Assembly: GCA_964534845.1 (NCBI GenBank)
Contig: CAZHPV010000002.1
Coordinates: 1 to 64,000 of the forward strand
Direction of reading: 5' to 3'
DNA: 64,000 nucleotides
Source of the DNA: CALCKU01 sp964534845
GTDB lineage: Bacteria; Pseudomonadota; Alphaproteobacteria; Caulobacterales; Maricaulaceae
A model generated the notes under the pieces. That model saw only the letters and a program-made list of their open reading frames with translations. It was not told the DNA's origin and did not search any database. Positions 43,688 through 52,990 of the stretch are shown here, one piece after another. Position 1 is the first letter of the stretch. Each line of letters opens with the position of its first letter. Both the position numbers and the translations under genes were made by a program.

Positions 43688-44503
43688 ATGACAAAACGGA
43701 TAATTGAAGTCGGTATTTTAGGTGCAACCGGACGCATGGGTCTGGCGGTGTTAAAGGCTATGCAAGCTGAGCCGCGCATGAAACTCTCTGCGGCGATAAG
43801 CGAGGCGACCGATCCGCATATGGGGCAAGACATTGCCCGGCTGGCAGAGCTGCGCGATATTGGCGTTAATGTTAGCTCAGACTTGCAGGCGGCGCTAAAT
43901 AGCTGCGATGTTCTTATTGATTTTTCGGCTCCGAAACCCGCTATTGATGCGGCTTTAGCTATGCATGCGTGTCGCTGCCATACAATGGTGACCGGTACAA
44001 CGGGTTATACAGACGTAGAGGAAAAGGCCCTCATGTCTGCTGCCCGTGATATTACCCTGTTAAAATCGGGTAATTTTTCTCTGGGTGTGAATATGCTGGA
44101 GGTCTTGGTTGAGACAGCCAGTCGGGCGCTAAGAACGGGCTGGGATATCGAGGTGCTGGAAATGCACCATAAACATAAAGTCGATGCCCCTTCCGGTACG
44201 GCCTTAATGTTAGGCGAGGCGGCAGCGCGCGGGCGGGATGTTAGCCTTAAAGAGATGCAGGTATTAACCCGCGAAGGCCGAGGGGCACCGCGCGGGGAAG
44301 GCCAAATCGGCTTTGCAGCGTTGCGGGGCGGCGGGGTTATTGGCGCGCATGAGGTTCGGATAGCCTCTGAAATGGAAATGATTACGCTCTCACATGACGC
44401 TCTTGATAGGTCTGTTTTTGCACAAGGGGCTATTGCGGCAGCCTTATGGGCTTACCAGCAGGAAAAGGGAGCCTATGACATGAAAGATGTTTTAGGGCTT
44501 TAA
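43688..44503 (+). CDS. dapB: 4-hydroxy-tetrahydrodipicolinate reductase
   Basis: 271 residues. GILGATGRMG (NAD(P)H loop, about 9-18), DFSAPKPAIDAA, GTTGYTDVE and EMHHKHKVDAPSGTALML (substrate and catalytic residues) are the DapB motifs. Second step of the diaminopimelate/lysine branch, needed for peptidoglycan. Confidence 0.97.
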   Translation: MTKRIIEVGILGATGRMGLAVLKAMQAEPRMKLSAAISEATDPHMGQDIARLAELRDIGVNVSSDLQAALNSCDVLIDFSAPKPAIDAALAMHACRCHTMVTGTTGYTDVEEKALMSAARDITLLKSGNFSLGVNMLEVLVETASRALRTGWDIEVLEMHHKHKVDAPSGTALMLGEAAARGRDVSLKEMQVLTREGRGAPRGEGQIGFAALRGGGVIGAHEVRIASEMEMITLSHDALDRSVFAQGAIAAALWAYQQEKGAYDMKDVLGL

Positions 44504-44556
44504 GTCTGTCTAGCGTTTAGATCGTCTATCTCAGGGATTTTACCGGCCCTGTTGTC

Positions 44557-44997
44557 TTAAGCTATTGCTGACTTTTTTGCCTGACCCCGTCGAATTATCA
44601 AATAGAGCATTAGTCCGACCGGGCCGAACATGAAGGTTAAGATCAGGCAGGGGAGCATATAAATATGTCGAATATTGTGTGTTTTTGCATCGCGGGCTTC
44701 CCAGGCGCCAACGAAAAGGTCGAATACAAGAAAATGTGTCCAACCGACAATCAGACCCATATCTGAGGCAAAAATTTGGCGTACTTGCGCTATGGATGTA
44801 AAGCCTGACCCTTCGGCACCAAAACCAAAAAACACAGTGCTTATCAAGCCGAAAAAATAAATAAGGCCCAAGAAAAACGGATAGGCCATTGAGTGCACCA
44901 GACGGTCCGTTAATTTGGCATTGGGCGCAAATAATAAAAGCGCCCAAGCCGGTAGAACGGCCGCATTTACCAGACTAAATAAAACTTCCATTGACAT
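44557..44997 (-). CDS. ABA4-like membrane protein (DUF4281)
   Basis: 146 residues with about four membrane helices. GWTHFLVFDLFVGAWEARDAK and FGPVGLMLYL are typical of the ABA4-like family, related to the plant neoxanthin synthase protein. In bacteria the function is unknown. It follows the DUF2147 gene by 8 bases on the same strand. Confidence 0.88.
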   Translation of the reverse strand: MSMEVLFSLVNAAVLPAWALLLFAPNAKLTDRLVHSMAYPFFLGLIYFFGLISTVFFGFGAEGSGFTSIAQVRQIFASDMGLIVGWTHFLVFDLFVGAWEARDAKTHNIRHIYMLPCLILTFMFGPVGLMLYLIIRRGQAKKSAIA

Positions 44998-45005
44998 AAT
45001 GGGTC

Positions 45006-45467
45006 TTAAGGCGCTGGGCGTGTCCAGATTTGGGTTTTACAAAAGGGGCCAACACATCCTTTGACTTCCAATGTACCGTCCATTTTGGCTTTAATAGAAG
45101 CTTTATAGGACTTCCCGTCTTCGGGATTGTAAATTTTCCCATTCGACCATTTTGACTTACCGCGCCGAAAGCTATGGAGCATTTTCACGCCGGTAAGAGG
45201 TCTTTTAGCTAGGTCCGGGTCCGGATTATTATTATCGAGCGGATTCTCATTGCCTTCATGTGTCACCCAGATTATCTGCCCGCACGGGCTTGTATCCGCG
45301 CAATCGGTAATCTCTATTTTTGCTGTGCCCTTCGGGTTTAGCCATATTCCCCAGACATTATGTGGTGCGCTTTGCAGGCCCGAGGTCGGGTCAGCACTTT
45401 CCGCCAGACTTTCAACAGAAAATGCAAGCGCCGCAAGAATTGAAAGCGTTAGGGTCTGAAATTTCAT
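45006..45467 (-). CDS. DUF2147 exported protein
   Basis: 153 residues: signal peptide (SILAALAFSVESLA), then the DUF2147 lipocalin-like domain (GIWLNPKGTAKIEITDCADTSPCGQIIWV, GKIYNPEDGKSYKASIKAKMDGTLEVKGCVG). Four cysteines could make two disulfides. Function unknown. Confidence 0.9.
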   Translation of the reverse strand: MKFQTLTLSILAALAFSVESLAESADPTSGLQSAPHNVWGIWLNPKGTAKIEITDCADTSPCGQIIWVTHEGNENPLDNNNPDPDLAKRPLTGVKMLHSFRRGKSKWSNGKIYNPEDGKSYKASIKAKMDGTLEVKGCVGPFCKTQIWTRPAP

Positions 45468-45520
45468 AACATACCTCCTGATTTACCCTACAAGTTTATC
45501 AGCTCATTTTCTATTATCAA

Positions 45521-47053
45521 CTATCTGCGCATCATGGAACCAAGAATGCCGCGTATCAACCGGCGCCCTTCAGTTCGCAGGATTTGCCGTCCCACTAATT
45601 TCACCTCATGCATGACCTTGCCGCCGGTTGATTTTTTACGCCGACTTGTGCGCGACTTCGTGCGTGACTTAGCGGGTGTTTTGGTTTTTGCAGATTTTTT
45701 GGCTTTACTAACAGCGTCTTTCTGGCGGCTGACTTGTGCTTTTTCTTGCGCCTTGGCTATATCCTTGCGTTTCTGTGTCAGGATTTCATAGGCGGATTCC
45801 CGGTCAATGGGCGTTTCATATAGTCCGGCCAATGCGCTTTTCGAGATGATGTCCTCGCGTTCACTTTCACTGGCAGGCCCTAAACGGGAGGCTGGCGGGC
45901 GGATCAGGGTTTGGCCGACGATTTGCGGACGTCCTTTATGGTCAAGGACCGAGACTAAGGCCTCCCCGACCCCGAGCTCGGAAATGACGTCTACGGTTTT
46001 AAATTTCGGATTGGGGCGGAAGGCCTCCGCACTGGTACGGATAGCCTTTTGTTCTTTGGGAGTATAGCCGCGCAGGGCATGTTGGATGCGATTGCCGACC
46101 TGACTCAGAACGTCATCGGGAATGTCACCGGGATTTTGAGTAACAAACCAAAGCGAGACACCCTTAGAGCGGATGAGGCGGGCGACCTGATTGATTTTTT
46201 CGACTAAGGCCTTTGGCGCTTCGTTAAATAAGAGATGGGCTTCGTCAAAAAAGAAAGCCATAACGGGTTTTTCTGGATCGCCGACTTCGGGCAGTTCCTC
46301 AAATAATTCGCTTAACAACCAGAGCAGAAAGGTAGAATAAAGCCGGGGTGTATTGATAAGATCATCTGCGGCCAGAATATTAATATAGCCCAACCCCTTT
46401 TCGGTCGTCTTTAAAAGATCGGTAAGTTTGAGAGCGGGCTCGCCGAAAAATTTATCGGCTCCTTCGCGCTCCAGAACAAGCAGGTTTCGGATGATAGCTC
46501 CGACTGTTTGACTGGTAATATTACCATATTCCATGGACAATTCTTTGCGTTGTTCGGACACAAATATCAGCGTGGATTTCAAATCTTTTAGGTCAATAAG
46601 CGGCCACTCATTATCTTCTGAAATGTCAAAGGCAATATTCATGACACCTTCTTGGGCTTCGGTTAGGTCCATAAGGCGGGAGAGAAGCATGGGGCCCATT
46701 TCGGCAATTGTTGCCCGTATGGGATGGCCTTTTTTGCCGTGCAGATCCCAGAAAATGCTCGGCAAGGCCATATAACTATAATCATCTAGGCCGATTTTTT
46801 CGGCCCGAGATAGTAATGTATCATGTAATGTGTGATCGGCGCTACCTGTTTGGGAAATGCCCGAGAGGTCGCCTTTCACGTCTGCGGCAAAAACGGGTAC
46901 GCCCGCTTTGGAAAAGCCTTCCGAGAGAATTTGTAATGTAACGGTTTTGCCCGTACCTGTTGCCCCGGTGATGAGGCCGTGGCGATTGGCCCGGTTAAGC
47001 AGCAGGGCCTGATCTTTGCCCTCATTGTCCTGACCTATAAAAATCGTGCCCAT
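45521..47053 (-). CDS. HerA/DUF853-family ATPase
   Basis: 510 residues. Walker A GATGTGKTV at about 30-38, Walker B FFFDEAHLLF at about 268-277, and SLWFVTQNPGDIPDDVLSQVGNRIQHALRGYTPKEQKA follow the YjgR/DUF853 family, related to the HerA hexameric translocase. The C-terminal 80 residues are a Lys/Arg/Ala/Ser-rich tail likely to bind nucleic acid. No NurA partner is present. Function uncertain. Confidence 0.92.
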   Translation of the reverse strand: MGTIFIGQDNEGKDQALLLNRANRHGLITGATGTGKTVTLQILSEGFSKAGVPVFAADVKGDLSGISQTGSADHTLHDTLLSRAEKIGLDDYSYMALPSIFWDLHGKKGHPIRATIAEMGPMLLSRLMDLTEAQEGVMNIAFDISEDNEWPLIDLKDLKSTLIFVSEQRKELSMEYGNITSQTVGAIIRNLLVLEREGADKFFGEPALKLTDLLKTTEKGLGYINILAADDLINTPRLYSTFLLWLLSELFEELPEVGDPEKPVMAFFFDEAHLLFNEAPKALVEKINQVARLIRSKGVSLWFVTQNPGDIPDDVLSQVGNRIQHALRGYTPKEQKAIRTSAEAFRPNPKFKTVDVISELGVGEALVSVLDHKGRPQIVGQTLIRPPASRLGPASESEREDIISKSALAGLYETPIDRESAYEILTQKRKDIAKAQEKAQVSRQKDAVSKAKKSAKTKTPAKSRTKSRTSRRKKSTGGKVMHEVKLVGRQILRTEGRRLIRGILGSMMRR

Positions 47054-47333
47054 AAAACCTCATAGTGGTGCTGTCGGGCTATGTGTAACCCAATAGTCTT
47101 TTGATATAAGGCTCTGATATAGAAAGCAATCATCGTGACCAGATTTCATCATCTTGGCAGGTAGAGACTGGCAAGTAAGGATTATTGGGGACGCGGGGCA
47201 ATTAGGGCGCTTGTCCGAAACAGGATTTGACCTTTTAACCAAATCAAGAGAATATTCGCAAAATAAGGCCTATCAGGTTTGAAATGATTATGGTCGCCCG
47301 GTTATGGGGCCCTATTAAGGGGAGAGGGTTAAA

Positions 47334-48407
47334 GTGGATAGTACAGTACGCGCCAGTTTATTATTCCTCGCTTTTGTAGCGTTAACATGGTCATTACATC
47401 AAACAGCAGATATTGTAGCCCCGTTTGCCCTGGCTATATTTATCTGGTTGATCATTGATGCCTTTGCACGCTGGCTTGACGGCTTAAGTTCTAAAATCCC
47501 TTATTGGTTCGCACTTCTTATTGCGGTGTTATGCGTTGTCTGTGCGCTGATTGGTATTGTGTTGATTATTGCTGATACGGCCTCAGATATTGCCCGTGAG
47601 GCCCCGCGTTATCAGGCGCGTCTGAGTGAAATATTTGCATGGATTGGCGGTGTAACAGGTCAGAGTGATCTCTCATTTGGGGCCTTGAACTCCCGGTTTG
47701 GTATTTCTGAAAAAATCCAGTCCGGCCTGACAGGCTTTGCCAGTTCGGTGCAGGGCGTTGTGTCCGATTTTTCATTGATCGCCCTTTATGTTGTTTTCTT
47801 ATTTACAGCCCAATCTTCCTTTCCCAAAAAAATGGATGATTTGTTCCCGAATGTAGAGAAACGACAGCAAGCGGCAAAAGTAGGTGAGCGTATTCGACAG
47901 TCTATTGAAAAATATTTGGGCGTGCAGACCATTATTTCAATCATGCAGACCATTATCAGCTATATTGCTATGGCGGCTTTAGGGTTAGATAATGCACTCT
48001 TCTGGGCCTTGGTTATTTTTATTCTGAATTATATCCCGATTATCGGAGGGCTGGCTGCTGTCATATTGCCTTGCCTTTTCGCCTTGGTCGAGTTTGATTC
48101 CGGGGGCCGTATTGCTCTGCTTGCGGGCCTATTATTTGGTGCGCAATTTGTCATTGGCAATACGATACAGCCCAAAATGATGGGCGATAGTATGAACCTC
48201 TCGGCATTGGTCGTCGTCTTGTCATTAACGCTTTGGAGCGCGCTTTGGGGCGGTGTTGGGGCTTTCCTGTCAGCCCCGCTCACCGTTATTATTATGATAA
48301 TATTGGCGCAGTTCCCGACGACACGCTGGATGGCTGTATTATTATCAGCGGATGGTCAGCCTGATGACAATAAACCGCCGGCTAGTGTAGCGAAACCCGC
48401 CTTGTAA
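47334..48407 (+). CDS. AI-2E family transporter (TqsA/PerM-like)
   Basis: 357 residues with about eight membrane helices and the family C-terminal block (LFWALVIFILNYIPIIGGLAAVILP, NTIQPKMMGDSMNLSALVVVLSLTLWSALWGGVGAFLSAPLT). The start is a GTG at 47334 behind AGGGGAGAGGG. Substrates range from autoinducer-2 to cations or none known. Confidence 0.93.
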   Translation: MDSTVRASLLFLAFVALTWSLHQTADIVAPFALAIFIWLIIDAFARWLDGLSSKIPYWFALLIAVLCVVCALIGIVLIIADTASDIAREAPRYQARLSEIFAWIGGVTGQSDLSFGALNSRFGISEKIQSGLTGFASSVQGVVSDFSLIALYVVFLFTAQSSFPKKMDDLFPNVEKRQQAAKVGERIRQSIEKYLGVQTIISIMQTIISYIAMAALGLDNALFWALVIFILNYIPIIGGLAAVILPCLFALVEFDSGGRIALLAGLLFGAQFVIGNTIQPKMMGDSMNLSALVVVLSLTLWSALWGGVGAFLSAPLTVIIMIILAQFPTTRWMAVLLSADGQPDDNKPPASVAKPAL

Positions 48408-48472
48408 GACACTCACAGGAGTGTGATATGATGTTAATAGCTTCGTAAGAGGTTTTTGCATAAAGCAAGCTT

Positions 48473-49186
48473 ATGAAAAAACTATTCTTATCAGGGCTTT
48501 TTGCTACAGGTGTAATTGTTTCAGGCAGTAGTGCTGAAACACTTCAGGACGATGCGAGTTTGACGTCTCCGGAAACGGTCGTTGAGCTTTTTACCTCGCA
48601 AGGTTGTTCATCTTGTCCCCCCGCAAATCGTTTCGCGGCATCGCTTTTAGATGATCCTTCGAAACTTGTTTTGACCTATGGGGTGACATATTGGGACTAT
48701 CTGGGTTGGAAGGACACATTTGCCGATCCAAAATTTACAGACCGTCAGCGTAAATATGGGAAGGCTTTGAAGATTTCCAATGTTTATACGCCCCAACTTG
48801 TTCTAAACGGAACCCAGCATAGCGCCCGCTACAAATCATCAGATGTTGATCGCATAATCTTGAAATCAGATCGCCCTGACGTCAATCTTACGCAGAAAGG
48901 CGAAAATTTGGTTCTCGAGCTCGATCCAGACATGGATGTTAATGATTACCGTGTCGTGATTGTTAGCTATAAACCCGGCGATCACGAGGTCGATGTGGCT
49001 CGCGGTGAAAACCGGGGGCGCACGCTCAAACTCGCTAATGTCGTAACGGATATTCAGCCCCTTAAACTGACAGAGGGTCTTGATACCAAAACCCAGATTA
49101 CGCCACAAAAAGAGTATAATTACGCGGCGCTTGTGCATGACGCGGATACCGCTAAAATCGTCGCAGCCTCGGTTTATACACCTTAG
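48473..49186 (+). CDS. DUF1223 thioredoxin-like exported protein
   Basis: 237 residues with a signal peptide and a thioredoxin-fold domain with a CxxC motif (VELFTSQGCSSCPPANRF, Cys at about 43 and 46), plus VTYWDYLGWKDTFADP and YTPQLVLNG. DUF1223 proteins are probably periplasmic thiol proteins of unknown partner. Confidence 0.92.
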   Translation: MKKLFLSGLFATGVIVSGSSAETLQDDASLTSPETVVELFTSQGCSSCPPANRFAASLLDDPSKLVLTYGVTYWDYLGWKDTFADPKFTDRQRKYGKALKISNVYTPQLVLNGTQHSARYKSSDVDRIILKSDRPDVNLTQKGENLVLELDPDMDVNDYRVVIVSYKPGDHEVDVARGENRGRTLKLANVVTDIQPLKLTEGLDTKTQITPQKEYNYAALVHDADTAKIVAASVYTP

Positions 49187-49211
49187 CCAGTTTCAACCCC
49201 CTTAAATAACG

Positions 49212-49244
49212 ACCGCCCCAACTGATAAAGTCGGGGCGGTTTTT
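49212..49244 (+). terminator. Terminator of the DUF1223 gene
   Basis: ACCGCCCC (49212-49219), 13-base loop, GGGGCGGT (49233-49240), then TTTT. It is 25 bases after the stop. Confidence 0.9.
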
Positions 49245-49264
49245 ACATGGGAATGTAGTTTATG

Positions 49265-49358
49265 GTTGTTAACCGACGAGGCTAAACTCGCGTCGGGGCT
49301 GGAGGGAGTTGGGTTTAGCCCGTCGACCAACGCATGTTTGATGCGTCGCCTTTCAGGC
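49265..49358. other. Candidate structured RNA or cruciform element
   Basis: Within the 310-base gap 49187-49496. A long imperfect stem pairs GTTG, CGACG and GGCTAAAC (49265-49268, 49274-49278, 49280-49287) with GTTTAGCC, CGTCG and CAAC (49313-49325, 49328-49331), 17 base pairs around a G-rich 25-base loop. Two short hairpins follow: ACGCAT/ATGCGT (49330-49346, sharing two bases with the first stem) and GCCT/AGGC (49348-49358). No ORF runs through it. The remaining gap to 49496 shows nothing else clear. Confidence 0.4.
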
Positions 49359-49496
49359 CAGAACGCGGCTAAATTGTGGCAGAAATAAGATCAGTAATTA
49401 AAGTTTCGACATTTTGCGCGGACGAAAGGTTGCGCTTTAGTACGGGATTTTCAAATTTGGACTTGTCATCAAGCCAAGGGGAGATAGACTTTAGCT

Positions 49497-49985
49497 ATGA
49501 CGTCAAAAATCATTAAAATGCCCACCTTGCCTAAAGACAATATACAAAAGAAGGCACAGGGGGCGGCGCAGAGGGCGACCAAGGATAAGACGCAAGGCCA
49601 ACAAGGGCAGGCTAAAGACCAAAATTCCCAGGCGTCTCAGATAACGCCCAAACGATATTTTTCTTCTCAACCCCAACAAACTCCGTCCCAAACGGCCTTT
49701 AATCGTCAAGAACTGGCGTTAATCCTGTCTGTTTACGGGCAGATGGTCTCGAAAGGGGATTGGAAAGATTACGCGATAGATTTTCTAAAAGACAGGGCGG
49801 TGTTTTCAATTTACCGAAAGGCAACGGAACACCCGCTTTACCGGATAGAAAAAATACCGGCCTTGCGCAATAAGCAAGGCCAATATGCGGTTATTGCGCC
49901 GGGTGGGTTGATTTTAAAACGCGGCCATGAGCTTAAAATAGTGTTGCGTGTTTTTGATAAAATGCGTTTTGAAGTCAAAAAATAA
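49497..49985 (+). CDS. DUF2794 protein
   Basis: 162 residues. A low-complexity Lys/Gln/Ala-rich N-terminus (about 1-65) precedes the DUF2794 domain (FNRQELALILSVYGQMVSKG, DWKDYAIDFLKDRAVFSIYR, LYRIEKIPALRNKQGQYAVI, GLILKRGHELKIVLRVFD). The family is nearly confined to alphaproteobacteria and has no known function. Confidence 0.88.
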   Translation: MTSKIIKMPTLPKDNIQKKAQGAAQRATKDKTQGQQGQAKDQNSQASQITPKRYFSSQPQQTPSQTAFNRQELALILSVYGQMVSKGDWKDYAIDFLKDRAVFSIYRKATEHPLYRIEKIPALRNKQGQYAVIAPGGLILKRGHELKIVLRVFDKMRFEVKK

Positions 49986-50007
49986 CCCCGCCAGCAAGCT
50001 GACGGGG
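49983..50007 (-). terminator. Terminator of the BI-1 gene
   Basis: Minus strand CCCCGTCAGC / GCTGGCGGGG (50007-49986) with one mismatch and a 2-base loop, then TTATTTTTT. It overlaps the end of the convergent DUF2794 gene. Confidence 0.75.
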
Positions 50008-50031
50008 CCACAAAATTTTATGTTACGGTCT

Positions 50032-50754
50032 TTATTCGCGGCCAAACAGGCTCAATAAAATTTGGAACATATTGACAAAGGCCAGTAAGAGCGAGGCCGC
50101 ACCAAATACAGAAAGCTTGTCCGCCATAGCCGGATTGCCTTGCGATCCGTAATATGTACGCTTGAGCATTTGTGTTTCCCAAGCCGTGATCATGGCAATC
50201 GCGCCCAGGGCAACGATATTTATGATAATATCAAGTGGGCCTGTCGGTCTAAGTGCCGGGAAGAACGCGCCCACAAGGCTAATGACAACATAACCAATGA
50301 AGGCGGCGAAAGCATATTTTACAAATGTGCTTAGATTGCGCTCTGTACTATAGCCAAACAGGCTGAGCGCGCCGAACATGGCGACCGTCATGAAGAAGAT
50401 TTTTGCTATAATCAATCCCGGAACGAAAGCGGAGACGGCTGACATAAAGACGCCGAGAAAGGCTGCAAAGCCAAAAAGAAATGTGAGCATGCCGCCTTTG
50501 CTCATTGAGTGCATTTTAGCGCCAACAGCACCAAATAATACTGGAATGGCGATGACGAATCCAAGAAGCAAGAAAGGCGAGCTTAACAGTTTTAAGGCCG
50601 CTGGATTGGTCTGAATATATTGCCCGCCAAAATAGGCGACTGCGGCTGTGACAGCCATGGCCATCGTCATATAACGATAAGTGCCGAGCATGAAGCTGCG
50701 TAGGCCGAGATCGGTCTCGGCATGCATGCCCACTGTGCGATTTGTATCATTCAT
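50032..50754 (-). CDS. Bax inhibitor-1/YccA-family membrane protein
   Basis: 240 residues from the ATG at 50754, with GGGAG in front; the open frame to 50859 lies in the leader. Seven membrane helices and the C-terminal block GAIAMITAWETQMLKRTYYG...SVFGAASLLLAFVNMFQILLSLFGRE are typical. Bacterial members (YbhL, YccA) include calcium-leak channels and FtsH modulators. Confidence 0.93.
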   Translation of the reverse strand: MNDTNRTVGMHAETDLGLRSFMLGTYRYMTMAMAVTAAVAYFGGQYIQTNPAALKLLSSPFLLLGFVIAIPVLFGAVGAKMHSMSKGGMLTFLFGFAAFLGVFMSAVSAFVPGLIIAKIFFMTVAMFGALSLFGYSTERNLSTFVKYAFAAFIGYVVISLVGAFFPALRPTGPLDIIINIVALGAIAMITAWETQMLKRTYYGSQGNPAMADKLSVFGAASLLLAFVNMFQILLSLFGRE

Positions 50755-50810
50755 AAAGAGCTCCCTTAAAAGCAAATATTTGCCATTGCGCATGGCTTCA
50801 TCCCCAATAT
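50755..50810 (-). ncRNA. Possible ybhL-type leader RNA
   Basis: The leader of this BI-1/YbhL homologue contains, on the minus strand, a hairpin GCCAT-GCGCA-ATGGC (50796-50782), then a palindrome GCAAATATTTGC (50783-50772) and TTTTAAGGGAGC just before the start. The ybhL RNA motif occurs upstream of such genes in alphaproteobacteria; my match is from memory of its hairpin-plus-purine layout and is unverified. Confidence 0.35.
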
Positions 50811-50879
50811 AAGTGTTTTTTTGGTAAATTTCTACCCCGAATAGATTAAATCGCTGCAATTGATAAAAGAGGGCTAATA

Positions 50880-51920
50880 ATGGATAAAAGACAGCTTGGA
50901 CATTCCGATCTATATGTCACCTCAGTATGTTTAGGGTCCATGACATGGGGAGAGCAAAATTCGGAAACTGAAGCGCACCAGCAGCTCGATTATGCTATAT
51001 CTGTAGGCATCAATTTTATTGATACGGCAGAAATGTACCCCATACCGGGCAAAGCCGAGACACAAGGCCGGACGGAACGCTATATAGGCAGCTGGATAGC
51101 AGCCCGCGGTAAGCGTGACGATGTTATAATCGGGACAAAGGTTACGGGTCGCTCCGCTATGGCGTGGTGTCGCGAAGGCGGCGGTATGACCCGGCATAGC
51201 CCAGCGCAGATTGATGAGGCGGTCGAAAAATCTTTAAGACGCCTGTCTACGGATTATATTGATTTATACCAGCTTCACTGGCCTGACCGCGCTATCCCGC
51301 CCTTTGGTTTTCATAGCTACCGGGATTATGACAGTGAGGACATGGTGCCCTTTGAAGATATTCTCGGGGCGTTGCAACGGCATGTGGAAAAGGGAAATAT
51401 TCGCTATATCGGCGTTTCAAATGAAACCCCTTGGGGCATGATGACATTTGCAAAACATGCTGAGATGAACGGCCTTCCGCGCATTGTTTCTAATCAACAT
51501 GTCTATAGTCTTTTGGCGCGCCGATATGATTATTCTCATGCCGAGATCAGCCTGCGTGAAAATATAAGCTTATTGGCGTATTCGCCATTGGCGATGGGTT
51601 TGTTGACGGGTAAATATGATGATGGCCACTCGCCAAAAAACTCTAGGCGGGCGTTGTTTTCCCAGTTTTTAGGACGATATGTTCAGGCTGGTGAAGCCTT
51701 TTTGGATTGTAACCGGACGGCGCGCGAACTTGGGCTGACCCCGACGCAATTTGCGTTAAAATTTGTAGAAAGTCGGAAATTCGTGGCCTCTAATATTATC
51801 GGGGCAACAACCATGGCCCAGCTCGAAGACAATATTGCGGCCCATAATATTGAGTGGACGGATGAGATGGAAAAACAGGCGCACCGCATCCACAAAACTT
51901 ACCGGTCTCCCGCCGCTTGA
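50880..51920 (+). CDS. Aldo/keto reductase, Tas-like
   Basis: 346 residues. LGHSDLYVTSVCLGSMTWGEQNSETEAHQQLDYA, FIDTAEMYPIP (catalytic Asp and Tyr), IIGTKVTG (Lys) and DLYQLHWPDR (His) give the complete AKR tetrad; IIGATTMAQLEDNI is the NADPH-binding end. E. coli Tas is the nearest type. Substrate unknown. thpR follows 12 bases downstream. Confidence 0.94.
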   Translation: MDKRQLGHSDLYVTSVCLGSMTWGEQNSETEAHQQLDYAISVGINFIDTAEMYPIPGKAETQGRTERYIGSWIAARGKRDDVIIGTKVTGRSAMAWCREGGGMTRHSPAQIDEAVEKSLRRLSTDYIDLYQLHWPDRAIPPFGFHSYRDYDSEDMVPFEDILGALQRHVEKGNIRYIGVSNETPWGMMTFAKHAEMNGLPRIVSNQHVYSLLARRYDYSHAEISLRENISLLAYSPLAMGLLTGKYDDGHSPKNSRRALFSQFLGRYVQAGEAFLDCNRTARELGLTPTQFALKFVESRKFVASNIIGATTMAQLEDNIAAHNIEWTDEMEKQAHRIHKTYRSPAA

Positions 51921-51932
51921 TTGCGTTTAACA

Positions 51933-52475
51933 ATGCGCCTATTTGCAGCCATTAAACCACCGGACTGGGTGTGCCGACAGCTTTTGACATTACAAAAGGG
52001 TGTGTCGGGTGCGCGTTGGACCGAGCTAGAGAAACTTCATATTACATTGGGATTTTTCGGCGAGGTTGAAGATGCGCTTGCTGAAATATTGGATATGGAG
52101 CTGGGGCGTATTCATGAAGCCGGGTTTGAACTTTCGCTTGAAGGGGTCGGGCATTTTGGCACAAAAACACCACATGCTTTATGGGCTGGTGTGAAAGAAA
52201 GTGCCGCCCTGACCGATTTACATAAACAGTGCAAAGGAGCCGCTCGCCGTGCTGGTATTGCGCTGGAAAAGCGGCGTTATACCCCGCATTTGACCTTGGC
52301 CTATTTGAAAAGAGAGGCCGCTATTAACCGTCTCATCGCTTTTGAAAAAAACGGGGCCGCCTTTAAAACCAAACCTTTTTTAGTGGATAGATTTTATTTG
52401 TTATCAAGCCACGTAAAAAAACGCGGGCCGAATCTTTACCGGGAGGAAGCGTGCTACCCGCTTTTGGGACGCTAG
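51933..52475 (+). CDS. thpR: RNA 2',3'-cyclic phosphodiesterase
   Basis: 180 residues of the 2H phosphoesterase family with both motifs: HITL at about 37 and HLTL at about 118. I use the ATG at 51933 (MRLFAAI is the family's usual opening) rather than a TTG at 51921. It opens 2',3'-cyclic phosphates on RNA in vitro; the cellular role is unclear. Confidence 0.92.
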   Translation: MRLFAAIKPPDWVCRQLLTLQKGVSGARWTELEKLHITLGFFGEVEDALAEILDMELGRIHEAGFELSLEGVGHFGTKTPHALWAGVKESAALTDLHKQCKGAARRAGIALEKRRYTPHLTLAYLKREAAINRLIAFEKNGAAFKTKPFLVDRFYLLSSHVKKRGPNLYREEACYPLLGR

Positions 52476-52590
52476 GGCCTATTCTTATTATAGTGAGATT
52501 ATTCGTATGGCGAATATTCACATTTTTTTACGCATAGTTCTTGATTTTGATTTCAATTCTTGTATTTTACTCTTTTTTGAGGGCGCGATA

Positions 52591-52989
52591 ATGAAAAGAA
52601 GATATATAGTGACGGCTATTTGTATGGCCGGAACGCTGATGAGCTACGGCATAAGTCATGCTGGAGCAAAATTTACCTATGATGGACCTGCGATTGAATT
52701 TGAGCAGGTGTTTCAAAATCCCGGAGATACGGATCTGCAATTAGCCTATGCACGGCAACAAGCCGCAGCGGGGGACTATCTGAGTGCGGCAGGATCTTTG
52801 GAGGCTATGCTTTTTGCTCAGCCAAATTGGGATTCAGCGCGTTTGTTTTATGCGATATTGATGTATGAGCTGGATGATCAATTGGGGGCTATGCGCGAAT
52901 TTGCGATTCTGGAAAAACGCCCCTTGAGCGCCTCGCAAAGCGAGCTTGTTTCAGGTTATCTGAAAAAACTCCGTAAAGCGGGGGCTTAA
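52591..52989 (+). CDS. Exported TPR-like protein
   Basis: 132 residues from the ATG at 52591 (GAGGG upstream), which gives a proper signal peptide (YIVTAICMAGTLMSYGISHA). The mature part has helical repeats like one or two TPRs (TDLQLAYARQQAAAGDYLSAAGSLEAMLFAQPNWDSARLFYAILMYELDDQLGAM). It is one base upstream of the FecR-domain gene and clearly paired with it. Confidence 0.78.
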   Translation: MKRRYIVTAICMAGTLMSYGISHAGAKFTYDGPAIEFEQVFQNPGDTDLQLAYARQQAAAGDYLSAAGSLEAMLFAQPNWDSARLFYAILMYELDDQLGAMREFAILEKRPLSASQSELVSGYLKKLRKAGA

Positions 52990-52990
52990 T

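Noticed and set aside
47060..47242. 60-codon minus-strand ORF upstream of the HerA-like gene
   Set aside because: No ribosome binding site or recognisable feature; probably chance in the intergenic region.
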